A DNA stretch of 64,000 nt from Deltaproteobacteria bacterium (lineage in GTDB: Bacteria > Myxococcota > UBA727 > VGSZ01), in assembly GCA_020850995.1 (NCBI GenBank), contig JADZDP010000158.1, positions 1 through 64,000 on the forward strand, read 5' to 3'. The first letter of the stretch is position 1; each line of letters opens with the position of its first letter. Positions 8,401 through 15,459 of the stretch are shown in pieces. The translations under genes and the position numbers were made by a program. The notes beneath the pieces are model-generated. The model made no database searches and was not told the DNA's origin. It worked only from the letters and a program-made list of their open reading frames with translations.

Positions 8401-11220
8401 GGTCACGTTGCACACCTCGCCCGTCACCACCACGTCGTGGCCCTCAAGCTGCACGCTCTGGCCGCGGCCCTCGGTGCGCGTGGAGCGCGCCGTGGTGTGG
8501 GCATCGAGGCGCTCGAGCCGCGCGCGCACCCGGACGCCGGGCAGCACCACGCCAGCGTCGTCACCGCCGGTGGCGACGGCGACCAGCGGCACCTCGACGG
8601 TCTCGCCCGCGCCCAGCACGGCCCGCGGCGGCGCCTTGGTGCCGAGCGCGAAGCGCGCCGGGAACACCACGCGGCTGGCGCGGCCCGCGTACGCCTGGCG
8701 ATCGACGTCTTGGACCACGGCCTCGAATGCGTAGCGCACCGCACCCACGCTGGCGTCGTGCGAGAGCGGCAGCTCGAAGCCGTACAGGCCCTGGCCGTCG
8801 AGGCGCGCCTCGGTGCTCATGACCTCGGCGCTGGGGGCGCTGGCGCCGGCGGCGAACGAGAAGCCGGGGAACTGCGGCGGCGCGAAGGGCTCGGGCGCGC
8901 GTGTCACCCGCACCTTCACCGGTCGGCCCGACAGGCCGCCGCCGTGCAGGTAGCTCGCGCTCACCCGCGCGCTCGCGGTCTTGCCGGGCGCCCACACGTT
9001 GCCCGCGTCCGGGATGGCGAGCTTCACCTGGAAGGTGGGCACGCGGAACTCCTCGACGCGGAAGGTGGTGCTGGCGGAGCGCGCGCCGAGCGTGACGCGC
9101 GCCGACCACTCGCCGACCTCGGCGCCCTCCTTGAGCGCGAGCTGGTGGTGGGCGGTGCCGAGCTCGTCGAGCGTGAGCTGCTTGTCGAGCGCGGCCTGTC
9201 CGCGCGGGTCGGTGACGACGAGCTTCATGCGCTGGCCGGCGGGCACGGCGGGCAAGAGGTCGTCGACGCCCACGATGACCTTGAGCTGCACCTGCTCTCC
9301 GGGCCGATACGCGCCGCGCTCGCTGAAGAGCGCTGCGGGCAGCGGCAGCGGCGCCGAGGTGGTGCCGGGCAGGCCGAACTGCCACGGCTCGGCGAGGCGG
9401 CCCGGCCCCACCTCAGCCACGGCCAGGTCGTCGTCGGTGCGGGCGGCGACGTAGATGGGCTGCTCTCGCCCCGCCTGTGCGGCGATGCCGCCGAGATCGA
9501 TGAGCGCCGTGCCCTCGGCGTCGGTGACCCCCGTGCCCATGCGCTCGCCCTTGGCGTCGAACACCTCGAGCTTTGCGCCGGCCACGGGCGCCGCCGACGA
9601 GAGCCTGGTCACCCACACCAGCGCGCCCCGCTCGTGCAGCTTGGTGGTCACGCCCAGGTCCGTGATTTGCAGCGGCATGGTGCTGGTGAGCGCGCCCTTC
9701 GCCTCGCTGCCCCGGCCAGGCGCCTCGACGCGCACGCAGAAGAGGCCGCCGCGCGCGCGCTCACCGGCGGCGGCGCCGAGGTCGAGCTCGAGCGTCGTCG
9801 GCGCGTTCATGGTCGATGGGGTCGGGATCGGTGGCGCTGCGACCCCGCCCTGCGCGTCGACCTTCGCGCACTTGCTCTGCTGCGCGCCGATCCATTGCTC
9901 GGCGCCCTCGAGGCGCACCACCGTCGGCGCGAGCGCGCCCACGTTGCGCGCCAGCACCGGCAGCACCGCCCGGCCCCGCTCCACCACCACCGAGGCCTGC
10001 GCCAGCGCGAGCTGCGGCGGCAGGTCTTGCGTGGTGAAGCTGAGCGCCTCTTTGGGCGCGATGGGGTTACCGAGGATGTCGGTCATGCCGGGGCCGAGCT
10101 TCACCGTGTACCTGGTGCCCGGCTGGAGCTGGAGCTGCACGCTGGCCTGGCTCCAGGCGCTGACTTGCCCGATCTGCGCCGCGGGCTCGATCACCAGGTT
10201 CTTCTGCAGGAGGCCCGGTGACACCGGGCTGGTGAACGACAAGGAGAGGTGCGTGGACAAGGGCACCCGCTGCTGGTCCTCGACGTTCGGCAGCAACAGG
10301 TCGGTGAGCTGCGCTTCCTTCTGCACCGTGAGCGGCCAGGTCGAGTCGGTCTGGTCGCCGCGCTCATCGTGCGTGGGCAGGGAGAGCGTGAGCGACGCGC
10401 CGCTCTCGAGCGTCTGCAGGTCGACGCTGAGCGCGACCACGTGGTGCAGATCGACCGGCTGCGCGGTGACCTGCTCGACCGAGGCGGGCCTGGCGGCGCG
10501 CACCGTCAGCGCTCGATCGCCAACGCTGGCCTTGCTGCCCTTGCCGATCTCGGCGGCGTCGACCGGCTGATCGTAGAGCGCGTAGAGCGCGCCGGTGCCG
10601 ACTTGCTGTGAGTAGTCGTTGAGCAGCGCGACCGCGCGGGGCTGGCCGATCACCACCGGCCAGCTCGCCACCTTGCCGGCGGCGGCGAACCGCGGCGCGC
10701 TCACCGACACCAGGGCGGGCTCGTCGAGCACGTCGCCGTCGCCGAGGGGCTCCTGCGGCGTGAGCCCGCTGAAGGACAGCGTGAGCTCGTGACCCCAGTG
10801 CAAGGAGCCAGGCCCTGGCGTGAAGGCGAGCGTGCGCGCGCTGGTCCACGCCAGGGTGCCGCGCTGGTCCGCGGGCGTGATCACCACCGCTGGCGCCGGT
10901 GCGGTCTTCGGCTCACGCACCATCGCCACGGGGAAGGCGATCTCGACGACGCAGCCGGCGGTCTCGCAGGACGACACCACGCGCGGCCAGTGACCTCGCT
11001 CCTCACCGCCCGTGCGCTCGTCGCCGCCCGGGTCCACGAGCGCAGGGGCTGGTCCTGCGCCGTCGATGGACATGGGCGGCGGCTCCGCCGGCGGCAGCTC
11101 GTCGCCATCGGTGGCGGCCGCGGCTCCGTCCTTGGAGCCGGCGCCATCGCCGCAGGTGCAGGCGCCGAGCGTGAGCAGCAGAGCCAGGGCGGCGGTGCGA
11201 GTGGTCGTCGTCGCGAGCAT
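5467..11220 (-). CDS. Bacterial alpha-2-macroglobulin lipoprotein
   Basis: A 1917-residue lipoprotein. The signal peptide ends in a lipobox LGAC with acylated Cys21, so it is membrane-anchored in the periplasm. A string of beta-sandwich MG domains precedes the thioester motif GCIEQ with Cys1431, followed by the alpha-helical thioester domain. In this family the thioester traps attacking proteases covalently, so the protein acts as a defence factor when the outer membrane is breached. A GGAGG lies six bases before ATG 11220, which fixes the start. pbpC follows with a four-base overlap. The length is above the roughly 1650 residues of E. coli YfhM. Confidence 0.95.
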   Translation of the reverse strand: MLATTTTRTAALALLLTLGACTCGDGAGSKDGAAAATDGDELPPAEPPPMSIDGAGPAPALVDPGGDERTGGEERGHWPRVVSSCETAGCVVEIAFPVAMVREPKTAPAPAVVITPADQRGTLAWTSARTLAFTPGPGSLHWGHELTLSFSGLTPQEPLGDGDVLDEPALVSVSAPRFAAAGKVASWPVVIGQPRAVALLNDYSQQVGTGALYALYDQPVDAAEIGKGSKASVGDRALTVRAARPASVEQVTAQPVDLHHVVALSVDLQTLESGASLTLSLPTHDERGDQTDSTWPLTVQKEAQLTDLLLPNVEDQQRVPLSTHLSLSFTSPVSPGLLQKNLVIEPAAQIGQVSAWSQASVQLQLQPGTRYTVKLGPGMTDILGNPIAPKEALSFTTQDLPPQLALAQASVVVERGRAVLPVLARNVGALAPTVVRLEGAEQWIGAQQSKCAKVDAQGGVAAPPIPTPSTMNAPTTLELDLGAAAGERARGGLFCVRVEAPGRGSEAKGALTSTMPLQITDLGVTTKLHERGALVWVTRLSSAAPVAGAKLEVFDAKGERMGTGVTDAEGTALIDLGGIAAQAGREQPIYVAARTDDDLAVAEVGPGRLAEPWQFGLPGTTSAPLPLPAALFSERGAYRPGEQVQLKVIVGVDDLLPAVPAGQRMKLVVTDPRGQAALDKQLTLDELGTAHHQLALKEGAEVGEWSARVTLGARSASTTFRVEEFRVPTFQVKLAIPDAGNVWAPGKTASARVSASYLHGGGLSGRPVKVRVTRAPEPFAPPQFPGFSFAAGASAPSAEVMSTEARLDGQGLYGFELPLSHDASVGAVRYAFEAVVQDVDRQAYAGRASRVVFPARFALGTKAPPRAVLGAGETVEVPLVAVATGGDDAGVVLPGVRVRARLERLDAHTTARSTRTEGRGQSVQLEGHDVVVTGEVCNVTTGKGVARCSFTVPEPGRYRVRAWARDRDGNDVQTGFAFTASGTGVAAWPRFDQERVELVADKAVYAPGETARLVVSSPFAKASALLTIERAGVLERRVVTIDGTTPAIEVPLRGDYAPNVFASVVLLRGRTHDQKDASGFQTGAPAMRLGSTMLRVEPRERRVQVAVSTDRAIANPGATVTVHIAAKDHTGNGTSLANAQATLMVVDEAVLGLTGYATPDPMKQLYRERPLGVRTGESRLETLFAMRQRRDTLFPGGDGGDGLSLSDFPDDVRSLFKSTAYYQPNVRLGADGSADVSFPLPDNVTTFRVMAVVIAAGARTGAGDVKLVSKKPLLVQAIAPRFVHPGDRLRVEALVFNSSGGPGEVEVGARFEGMKITSVGAAKSAVDVEHGKQGKVGWDVEVTGRDTATVRLVAKLGKLEDAVELKLPIRNPGTKRTLVAKSTFTGKGGARIDVPADRVPGTAKVEVLASATMLTELRDAVGYLMGYPNGCIEQTTSTAYPLVVLEELLPDIGVEVNKDELKKYREAGIKRILSFQTTKGGLAYWPGSDEPHAFATAFGLTALIEAKQRGHYDVPDEALRRMGDYLEKTLQKGSVTEAIPHGGIADGDTRALFVMTLGRLKRPQHAWVETLWRERDKLTPFGLSFLATAVEEGSGNRALKEPILALIAERAKKESAEAWYEGAARGGYSMDSPLRTHAGAVLAFATGGSSQPVAGQLVNGLLKRQMGGMWGNTQENVFGIMGVAAMARSTEGAGQAPALVLAVNGKVVADNKLEAAGSRTQRLRLDEDEAGLTGAKAATVSINAESGKPLPVNLRVRVEYDAALTPQNKQARAHGFTISRSVETLEGAPLATVLPLGQVVRVRLKVKGERQANYVAIDDKLPAGLEPMNLALETTEKLSLGAMTPERQRATERLSFSEIRDHRVAFFIDDMPAGSYELVYLARATTAGHFLRPAASVEAMYDPELNGATVIDEVDVR

Positions 11221-11428
11221 CACGATCCTCCAAGGGCGGGAGCGGCAGCGTCGCCTCGCCGCGTCGTGCGGCGCAAGCGCGCGGGCAGTGCCTGTGCAGG
11301 AGGCGTGCGCAGGCCCGCGCCGCGTCCGGGCGCGCCACTCATCGATGCCGCGCTGGACCTTGTGGATTGGCGGACACGGCCGGCGCTGCCGGTGGGACAC
11401 GCCGCGCGGCCTCCGCCTGCGCGCTCGC

Positions 11429-11457
11429 TTGACCGCCCCCGTCGTCGCGGTTACCTG
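11429..11457 (+). promoter_or_regulatory. Possible promoter for fabD
   Basis: In the 255-base divergent gap between the alpha-2-macroglobulin gene and fabD there is a TTGACC at 11429-11434 and a weak -10-like TTACCT/TACCTG 16-17 bases downstream. The -35 is good and the -10 is poor. This rests on the match and on position only. Confidence 0.25.
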
Positions 11458-11475
11458 CCGAGCGCGGAGGTCGTG

Positions 11476-12423
11476 ATGTCGCTGGCGCTCTTGTTCCCGG
11501 GGCAGGGATCCCAGGCGGTCGGCATGGGCAAGGCGCTCCTCGAGGTCAGCGAGGCCGCGCGCCGCGTGTTCGCCGAGGCCGACGAGGCCCTGCAGGAGAA
11601 GCTCTCGCAGATCATCCTCGAGGGCCCCGCCGACGAGCTCAAGCGCACCAAGAACACGCAGCCGGCCATCCTCACCATGTCCGTCGCGGCCCTGCGCGCC
11701 CTCGAGGAGCGCGGCGCCTTCGCAAAGGTGACGCCCGCCTTCGTCGCCGGTCACTCGCTCGGCGAGTACAGCGCGCTAGTGGCGGCCGGCGCCATGCCCT
11801 TCGCCGACGCGGTGCGCGCGGTGCGCGCCCGCGGCATCTTCATGCAGCAGGCCGTGCCCGAGGGGAAGGGCGCGATGGCCGCGGTGCTCGGCATGGAGGC
11901 CGACGCCATCCGCGCCGTCGTCGAGCAAGCCTGCGCGTCCGAGCCGTACGTGGCCTGCGCGAACTTCAACGGCCCCGAGCAGACGGTGATCGCCGGCAGC
12001 GCCAGGGGAGTCGAGAACGCCGCCGCGGCGCTCAAGGCCGCCGGCGCCAAGCGCGTGATGCCCTTGCCCGTGAGCGCGCCCTTCCACTGCGCGCTCATGG
12101 AGCCGGTCAAGGCCAGGCTCGACGAGGTCTTGGGCAAGATCGCGTTTGCGGCGCCGCGCATGCCGGTGATCACCAACGTGGAGGCGGCACCCAACCAAGA
12201 CCCCACGCGCGTGCGCGCGCTCCTGGTGGCGCAGGTGACGGAGCCCGTGCGCTTCACCGAGATCGCGCAGCACATGCTGGGCGCCGGCATCAGCACCTTC
12301 GTCGAGGTGGGGCCGGGCAAGGCGCTCATCGGCATGGTCAAGCGCATGAGCAAGGACGTGAAGCTGTGCAACGTCGAGGACCCCGCCTCGCTCGACGCCG
12401 CGCTGGCGGCCATGGCGGGGTGA
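11476..12423 (+). CDS. fabD: Malonyl-CoA:ACP transacylase FabD
   Basis: Transfers malonyl from CoA to acyl carrier protein, the entry step of fatty-acid elongation in the cytoplasm. The 315-residue protein has the FPGQGSQ N-terminal signature, the nucleophile Ser94 in GHSLGEY, and His204 in SAPFHCALM, together the catalytic dyad. The C-terminal VEVGPGKALIGMVKR is also typical. The start at ATG 11476 has GGAGG five bases upstream (11466-11470). It heads a fabD-fabG-acpP-fabF set, although a 568-base gap holding a repeat element separates it from fabG. Confidence 0.95.
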   Translation: MSLALLFPGQGSQAVGMGKALLEVSEAARRVFAEADEALQEKLSQIILEGPADELKRTKNTQPAILTMSVAALRALEERGAFAKVTPAFVAGHSLGEYSALVAAGAMPFADAVRAVRARGIFMQQAVPEGKGAMAAVLGMEADAIRAVVEQACASEPYVACANFNGPEQTVIAGSARGVENAAAALKAAGAKRVMPLPVSAPFHCALMEPVKARLDEVLGKIAFAAPRMPVITNVEAAPNQDPTRVRALLVAQVTEPVRFTEIAQHMLGAGISTFVEVGPGKALIGMVKRMSKDVKLCNVEDPASLDAALAAMAG

Positions 12424-12539
12424 GCGTTCGCGGACGTTTGCGGTTCGATGCAGGCAATGGCGGACCTGCGTGAGGACGGAGGGGGTCGCAAGACGAACAA
12501 GAATTGGAGCAGGACCAGGAACAAGAACAAGAACAGGCA

Positions 12540-12865
12540 GAAGGAATTGGGGCTTGTTGTCTCGCCGTCATCGACGGTCGCTGCTCTCGCGAGAGCGGGG
12601 GATCGTGCCCTGAAGGAAAGACGGACCCCCTTCTCGATCTTCCCCCAGAGTACTGGGGGAAGCCCTTCCGGGTTCGGCAAGGCGGCGTACCGAAGGTGGC
12701 ACGGCTTCCCCCGTTCCTACGGGGGAAGGTCGAGAAGGGGGGCCGTTTCGCCCGCCCGAGACGCCCGGAGGCCGGCAGACCCGTGCTGCACGAAGGCAGC
12801 GCGGCCTGCTCTCGCGAGAGCAGCGACCCCCTCCTAGAGGCGAAGCGACAAGCCCCATTTCCTTC
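12540..12865. repeat. 326-bp palindromic element, two inverted units
   Basis: Two copies of one unit face each other. Outer arms 12540-12557 and 12848-12865 pair at 17 of 18 bases. Middle arms 12577-12596 and 12808-12827 are perfect 20-base inverted copies, each holding the self-complementary CTCTCGCGAGAG. Inner arms 12626-12646 and 12721-12741 pair at 20 of 21. Each unit also has its own hairpin (12639-12662 and 12705-12728) with a CTTCCCCC/GGGGGAAG stem. This is the architecture of REP/BIME- or MITE-like mobile repeats. No transposase lies inside. It fills most of the fabD-fabG gap. Confidence 0.75.
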
Positions 12866-12937
12866 TTCTTCTTCTTCTTCTTCTTCTTCTTCTTCTTCTT
12901 CTTCTTCTTCTTCTTCTTCTTCTGCTGCTGCTGCTGC
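12863..12937. repeat. (TTC)20 then (TGC)5 microsatellite
   Basis: Twenty exact TTC triplets run from 12863 to 12922, then five TGC triplets to 12937. The tract touches the right outer arm of the palindromic element and ends 54 bases before the fabG start, upstream of its ribosome site. Uninterrupted triplet tracts of this length are rare in bacteria and prone to slippage, so copy number could vary between cells and alter spacing or structure upstream of fabG. On the minus strand it reads as a poly-Glu shadow frame, not a gene. Confidence 0.9.
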
Positions 12938-12991
12938 TCTCACCGCCCGACAACGAACCGCCATCTTCGACAACCACCCGGAGGACCAACC

Positions 12992-13741
12992 ATGGGCCAA
13001 CTTAAGGACAAGATCGCGCTCGTCACCGGCGCCTCGCGCGGCATTGGCCGCGCCATCGCCGTCGAGCTCGCGCGCGAGGGCGCCAAGGTGATCGTCAACT
13101 ACGCCGGCAACGAGGCGGCCGCCGCCGAGACCGCGCGCTTGATCAAGGAGGCCGGCGGACCCGAGCCCATCCTGCTGAAGTTCGACGTGGCGAGCCAGGA
13201 GCAGGTGGACGCCGCCTTCGACGAGGTCAAGACCAAGCACGGCGGCCTGCACATCCTGGTCAACAACGCCGGCATCTCCAAAGACGGCCTCTTGCTGCGC
13301 TTCAAGCAGGACGACTGGCTGCAGACCCTGGGCACCAACCTGACCGGGTCCTTCCACTGCGCGCGCGCCGGCGCCAAGTTGATGACCAAGCAGCGCTGGG
13401 GCCGCATCATCAACATCTCGTCGGTGGTGGGGGAGAGCGGCAACGCCGGGCAGGTGGCCTACGCCGCCGCCAAGGCTGGCCTGCTCGGGCTCACCAAGAC
13501 CCTGGCGCAGGAGCTGGCCTCGCGATCGATCACGGTCAACGCGGTCACGCCGGGCTTCATCGCCACCGACATGACCAGCGCGCTCACCGACGAGCAGAAG
13601 GCCAAGATCCGCGAGCAGATCCCGCTTGGCGACGTGGGCAAGCCCGAGGACGTGGCGCATGCCGTGGTGTTTCTCGCCACCGATCGGGCGCGATACATCA
13701 CCGGGCACGTGCTGGCCGTGAACGGCGGCATGTACATGTGA
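12992..13741 (+). CDS. fabG: 3-oxoacyl-ACP reductase FabG
   Basis: An NADPH-dependent short-chain dehydrogenase that reduces 3-ketoacyl-ACP in the first reduction of fatty-acid elongation. The 249-residue length fits. Seen are the cofactor loop TGASRGIGRA near the N-terminus, NNAG in the middle, catalytic Tyr157 and Lys161 in YAAAK, and the C-terminal HVLAVNGGMYM ending usual for FabG. GGAGG at 12980-12984 lies seven bases before ATG 12992. acpP starts 66 bases downstream. Confidence 0.95.
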   Translation: MGQLKDKIALVTGASRGIGRAIAVELAREGAKVIVNYAGNEAAAAETARLIKEAGGPEPILLKFDVASQEQVDAAFDEVKTKHGGLHILVNNAGISKDGLLLRFKQDDWLQTLGTNLTGSFHCARAGAKLMTKQRWGRIINISSVVGESGNAGQVAYAAAKAGLLGLTKTLAQELASRSITVNAVTPGFIATDMTSALTDEQKAKIREQIPLGDVGKPEDVAHAVVFLATDRARYITGHVLAVNGGMYM

Positions 13742-13807
13742 TCGGACCAGTTGATGCGGCGGCCAAACCCGGCTAGCCACTTCGCACCGAACCCTGTGGA
13801 GACCCGC

Positions 13808-14038
13808 ATGTCCATCGAAGCCCGCGTCAAGGCGATCATTGCCGATCAGCTTGGGATCACCGAAGACGAGATCAAGCCCGAGAGCAAGTTCATCGAGGAC
13901 CTTGGCGCCGACTCACTCGACATCGTCGAGCTGATCATGGCCATGGAAGAGGAGTTCCAGACCGAGATCCCCGACGAAGAGGCGGAGAAGATCCGCACCG
14001 TCGGCGACGCGACCGAGTACGTGAAGGCGCATACCTGA
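13808..14038 (+). CDS. acpP: Acyl carrier protein
   Basis: A 76-residue acidic four-helix carrier. Ser36 in GADSLDIVE is the serine that receives 4'-phosphopantetheine. It carries growing acyl chains between FabD, FabG and FabF in the cytoplasm. The open frame extends upstream to a TTG at 13751, but ATG 13808 gives the normal ACP N-terminus (MSIEARVKAII) and has GGAG six bases before it. It lies between fabG and fabF as in many bacteria. Confidence 0.96.
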   Translation: MSIEARVKAIIADQLGITEDEIKPESKFIEDLGADSLDIVELIMAMEEEFQTEIPDEEAEKIRTVGDATEYVKAHT

Positions 14039-14102
14039 CGCGGCTCCCTCCGCGTCGACGACGCGGCACGGGCGCTGCGCAGTGGTGCATCGAGGTGATG
14101 GC

Positions 14103-15371
14103 ATGACCCGCCGGGTGGTGGTGACGGGCGTCGGCATGACGACGCCCCTCGGAGTGACGACGGACGAGTCCTGGCAGGGGCTCGTGGCCGGCAAGAGCGG
14201 CATCGTCAGCATCGAGGAGTGGAAGACGCTCGACTTCGGTGGCCACAAGCTGCCGGTCACCATTGGCGGGCGCGTGCCCAACTTCGATCCCGAGGCCTGG
14301 GTCGAGCAGAAGAAGGACGTGAAGCGGATGGACCGCTTCATCCAGCTCGCCTTCGCGGCCTCGCACCAGGCGTGGACCGCCGCGGGCCTGCCGCCCCAGC
14401 TCGACGACGCCCAGGGCAACCGCGCCGGCTGCATCGTCGGCGTCGGGCTCGGCGGCCTCGGCGGCATCCTGTCGGCCTACGACAACCTACGGGAGAAGGG
14501 CCCGCGCCGCGTGAGCGCGTTCTTCATCCCGATGATCGTGTCGAACCTGGCGCCCGGGAACCTGTCCATCCGCTACAACCTGCGCGGCGCCAACTGGGCG
14601 CCGGCGTCGGCGTGCGCCTCGGGATCGCACGGCATCGGCGAGGCCTTCATGCACATCCTGCAGGGGCGCGCCGACCTCATGCTGACCGGCGGCGTCGAGA
14701 GCGCCCTCGACCCGCTCGCCATCGCGGGCTTCGCCTCGATGCATGCGCTGTGCACCACCGGCAACGACGACCCCGCGCGCGCCAGCCGGCCCTTCGAGAA
14801 GAAGCGCAACGGCTTCATCATGGGCGAGGGCGCCGGCATGCTGGTGCTCGAGGAGCTCGAGCACGCACGCAAGCGCGGCGCCACCATCCTCGCCGAGCTG
14901 GTGGGCTACGGCTCGTCGTCGGACGCGAGCCACATCACCGCGCCGGCCGAGAACGGCGAGGGCGCGCAGCGCGCCTTCCGCGAGGCGCTGACGCAGGCCA
15001 AGCTCAACCCCGAGGCGGTGGGCTACATCAACGCGCACGGCACCTCGACGTACTTCAACGACAAGTCGGAGACCGACGCCATCAAGGGTGTGTTTGGCGC
15101 CCACGCCAAGAAGCTCATGGTGTCGTCGACCAAGTCGATGATCGGCCACCTGCTCGGCGGCGCCGGCGGCGTCGAGGCCGTGATCTCCGTGATGACGCTC
15201 TTGCGGGGCGTGATCCCGCCGACCATCAACTACGACGAGCCCGACCCCGAGTGCGACCTCGACTACGTGCCCAACACGGCGCGCGAGGTGAAGGTCGACG
15301 TGGCCCAGTCGAATTCGTTCGGCTTCGGCGGCACCAACGCGGTGCTCATGTTCCGGCGTTTCCAGGGCTGA
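14103..15371 (+). CDS. fabF: Beta-ketoacyl-ACP synthase II FabF
   Basis: A condensing enzyme of the thiolase fold that extends acyl-ACP by two carbons. In the 422-residue protein the active-site Cys171 (ACASGSHG), His312 (NAHGTST), Lys344 (STKSM) and His349 (MIGHLLGGAGG) form the KAS II set. The ATG at 14103 has an AG-rich GAGGTG just upstream and gives the normal MTRRVVVTGVG start; a GTG at 14082 is less likely. It is the last gene of the fatty-acid group. Confidence 0.95.
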   Translation: MTRRVVVTGVGMTTPLGVTTDESWQGLVAGKSGIVSIEEWKTLDFGGHKLPVTIGGRVPNFDPEAWVEQKKDVKRMDRFIQLAFAASHQAWTAAGLPPQLDDAQGNRAGCIVGVGLGGLGGILSAYDNLREKGPRRVSAFFIPMIVSNLAPGNLSIRYNLRGANWAPASACASGSHGIGEAFMHILQGRADLMLTGGVESALDPLAIAGFASMHALCTTGNDDPARASRPFEKKRNGFIMGEGAGMLVLEELEHARKRGATILAELVGYGSSSDASHITAPAENGEGAQRAFREALTQAKLNPEAVGYINAHGTSTYFNDKSETDAIKGVFGAHAKKLMVSSTKSMIGHLLGGAGGVEAVISVMTLLRGVIPPTINYDEPDPECDLDYVPNTAREVKVDVAQSNSFGFGGTNAVLMFRRFQG

Positions 15372-15459
15372 AGAGGCCCTTTGGCGCGGCGCGGGCACCA
15401 AGGCCTCGGTGGGCTGCGCCCCGTGGGGTGAGTACCGGCCCGGCGCCCGGGAACACGCT

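Noticed and set aside
5554..10221. 1555-residue plus-strand open frame opposite the alpha-2-macroglobulin gene
   Set aside because: Antisense frames stay open in very high-GC coding DNA. The composition is His/Arg/Gly/Ala-rich with no domain, while the minus strand has a complete family match with thioester and lipobox.
12863..12937. CRISPR-like array
   Set aside because: The repeat is a pure triplet without spacers and there are no cas genes in the window.
12504..13091. Open frame with poly-Ser (and poly-Glu on the other strand)
   Set aside because: It is only the reading of the TTC/TGC triplet tract and the palindromic repeat, and it runs into fabG in the wrong frame.
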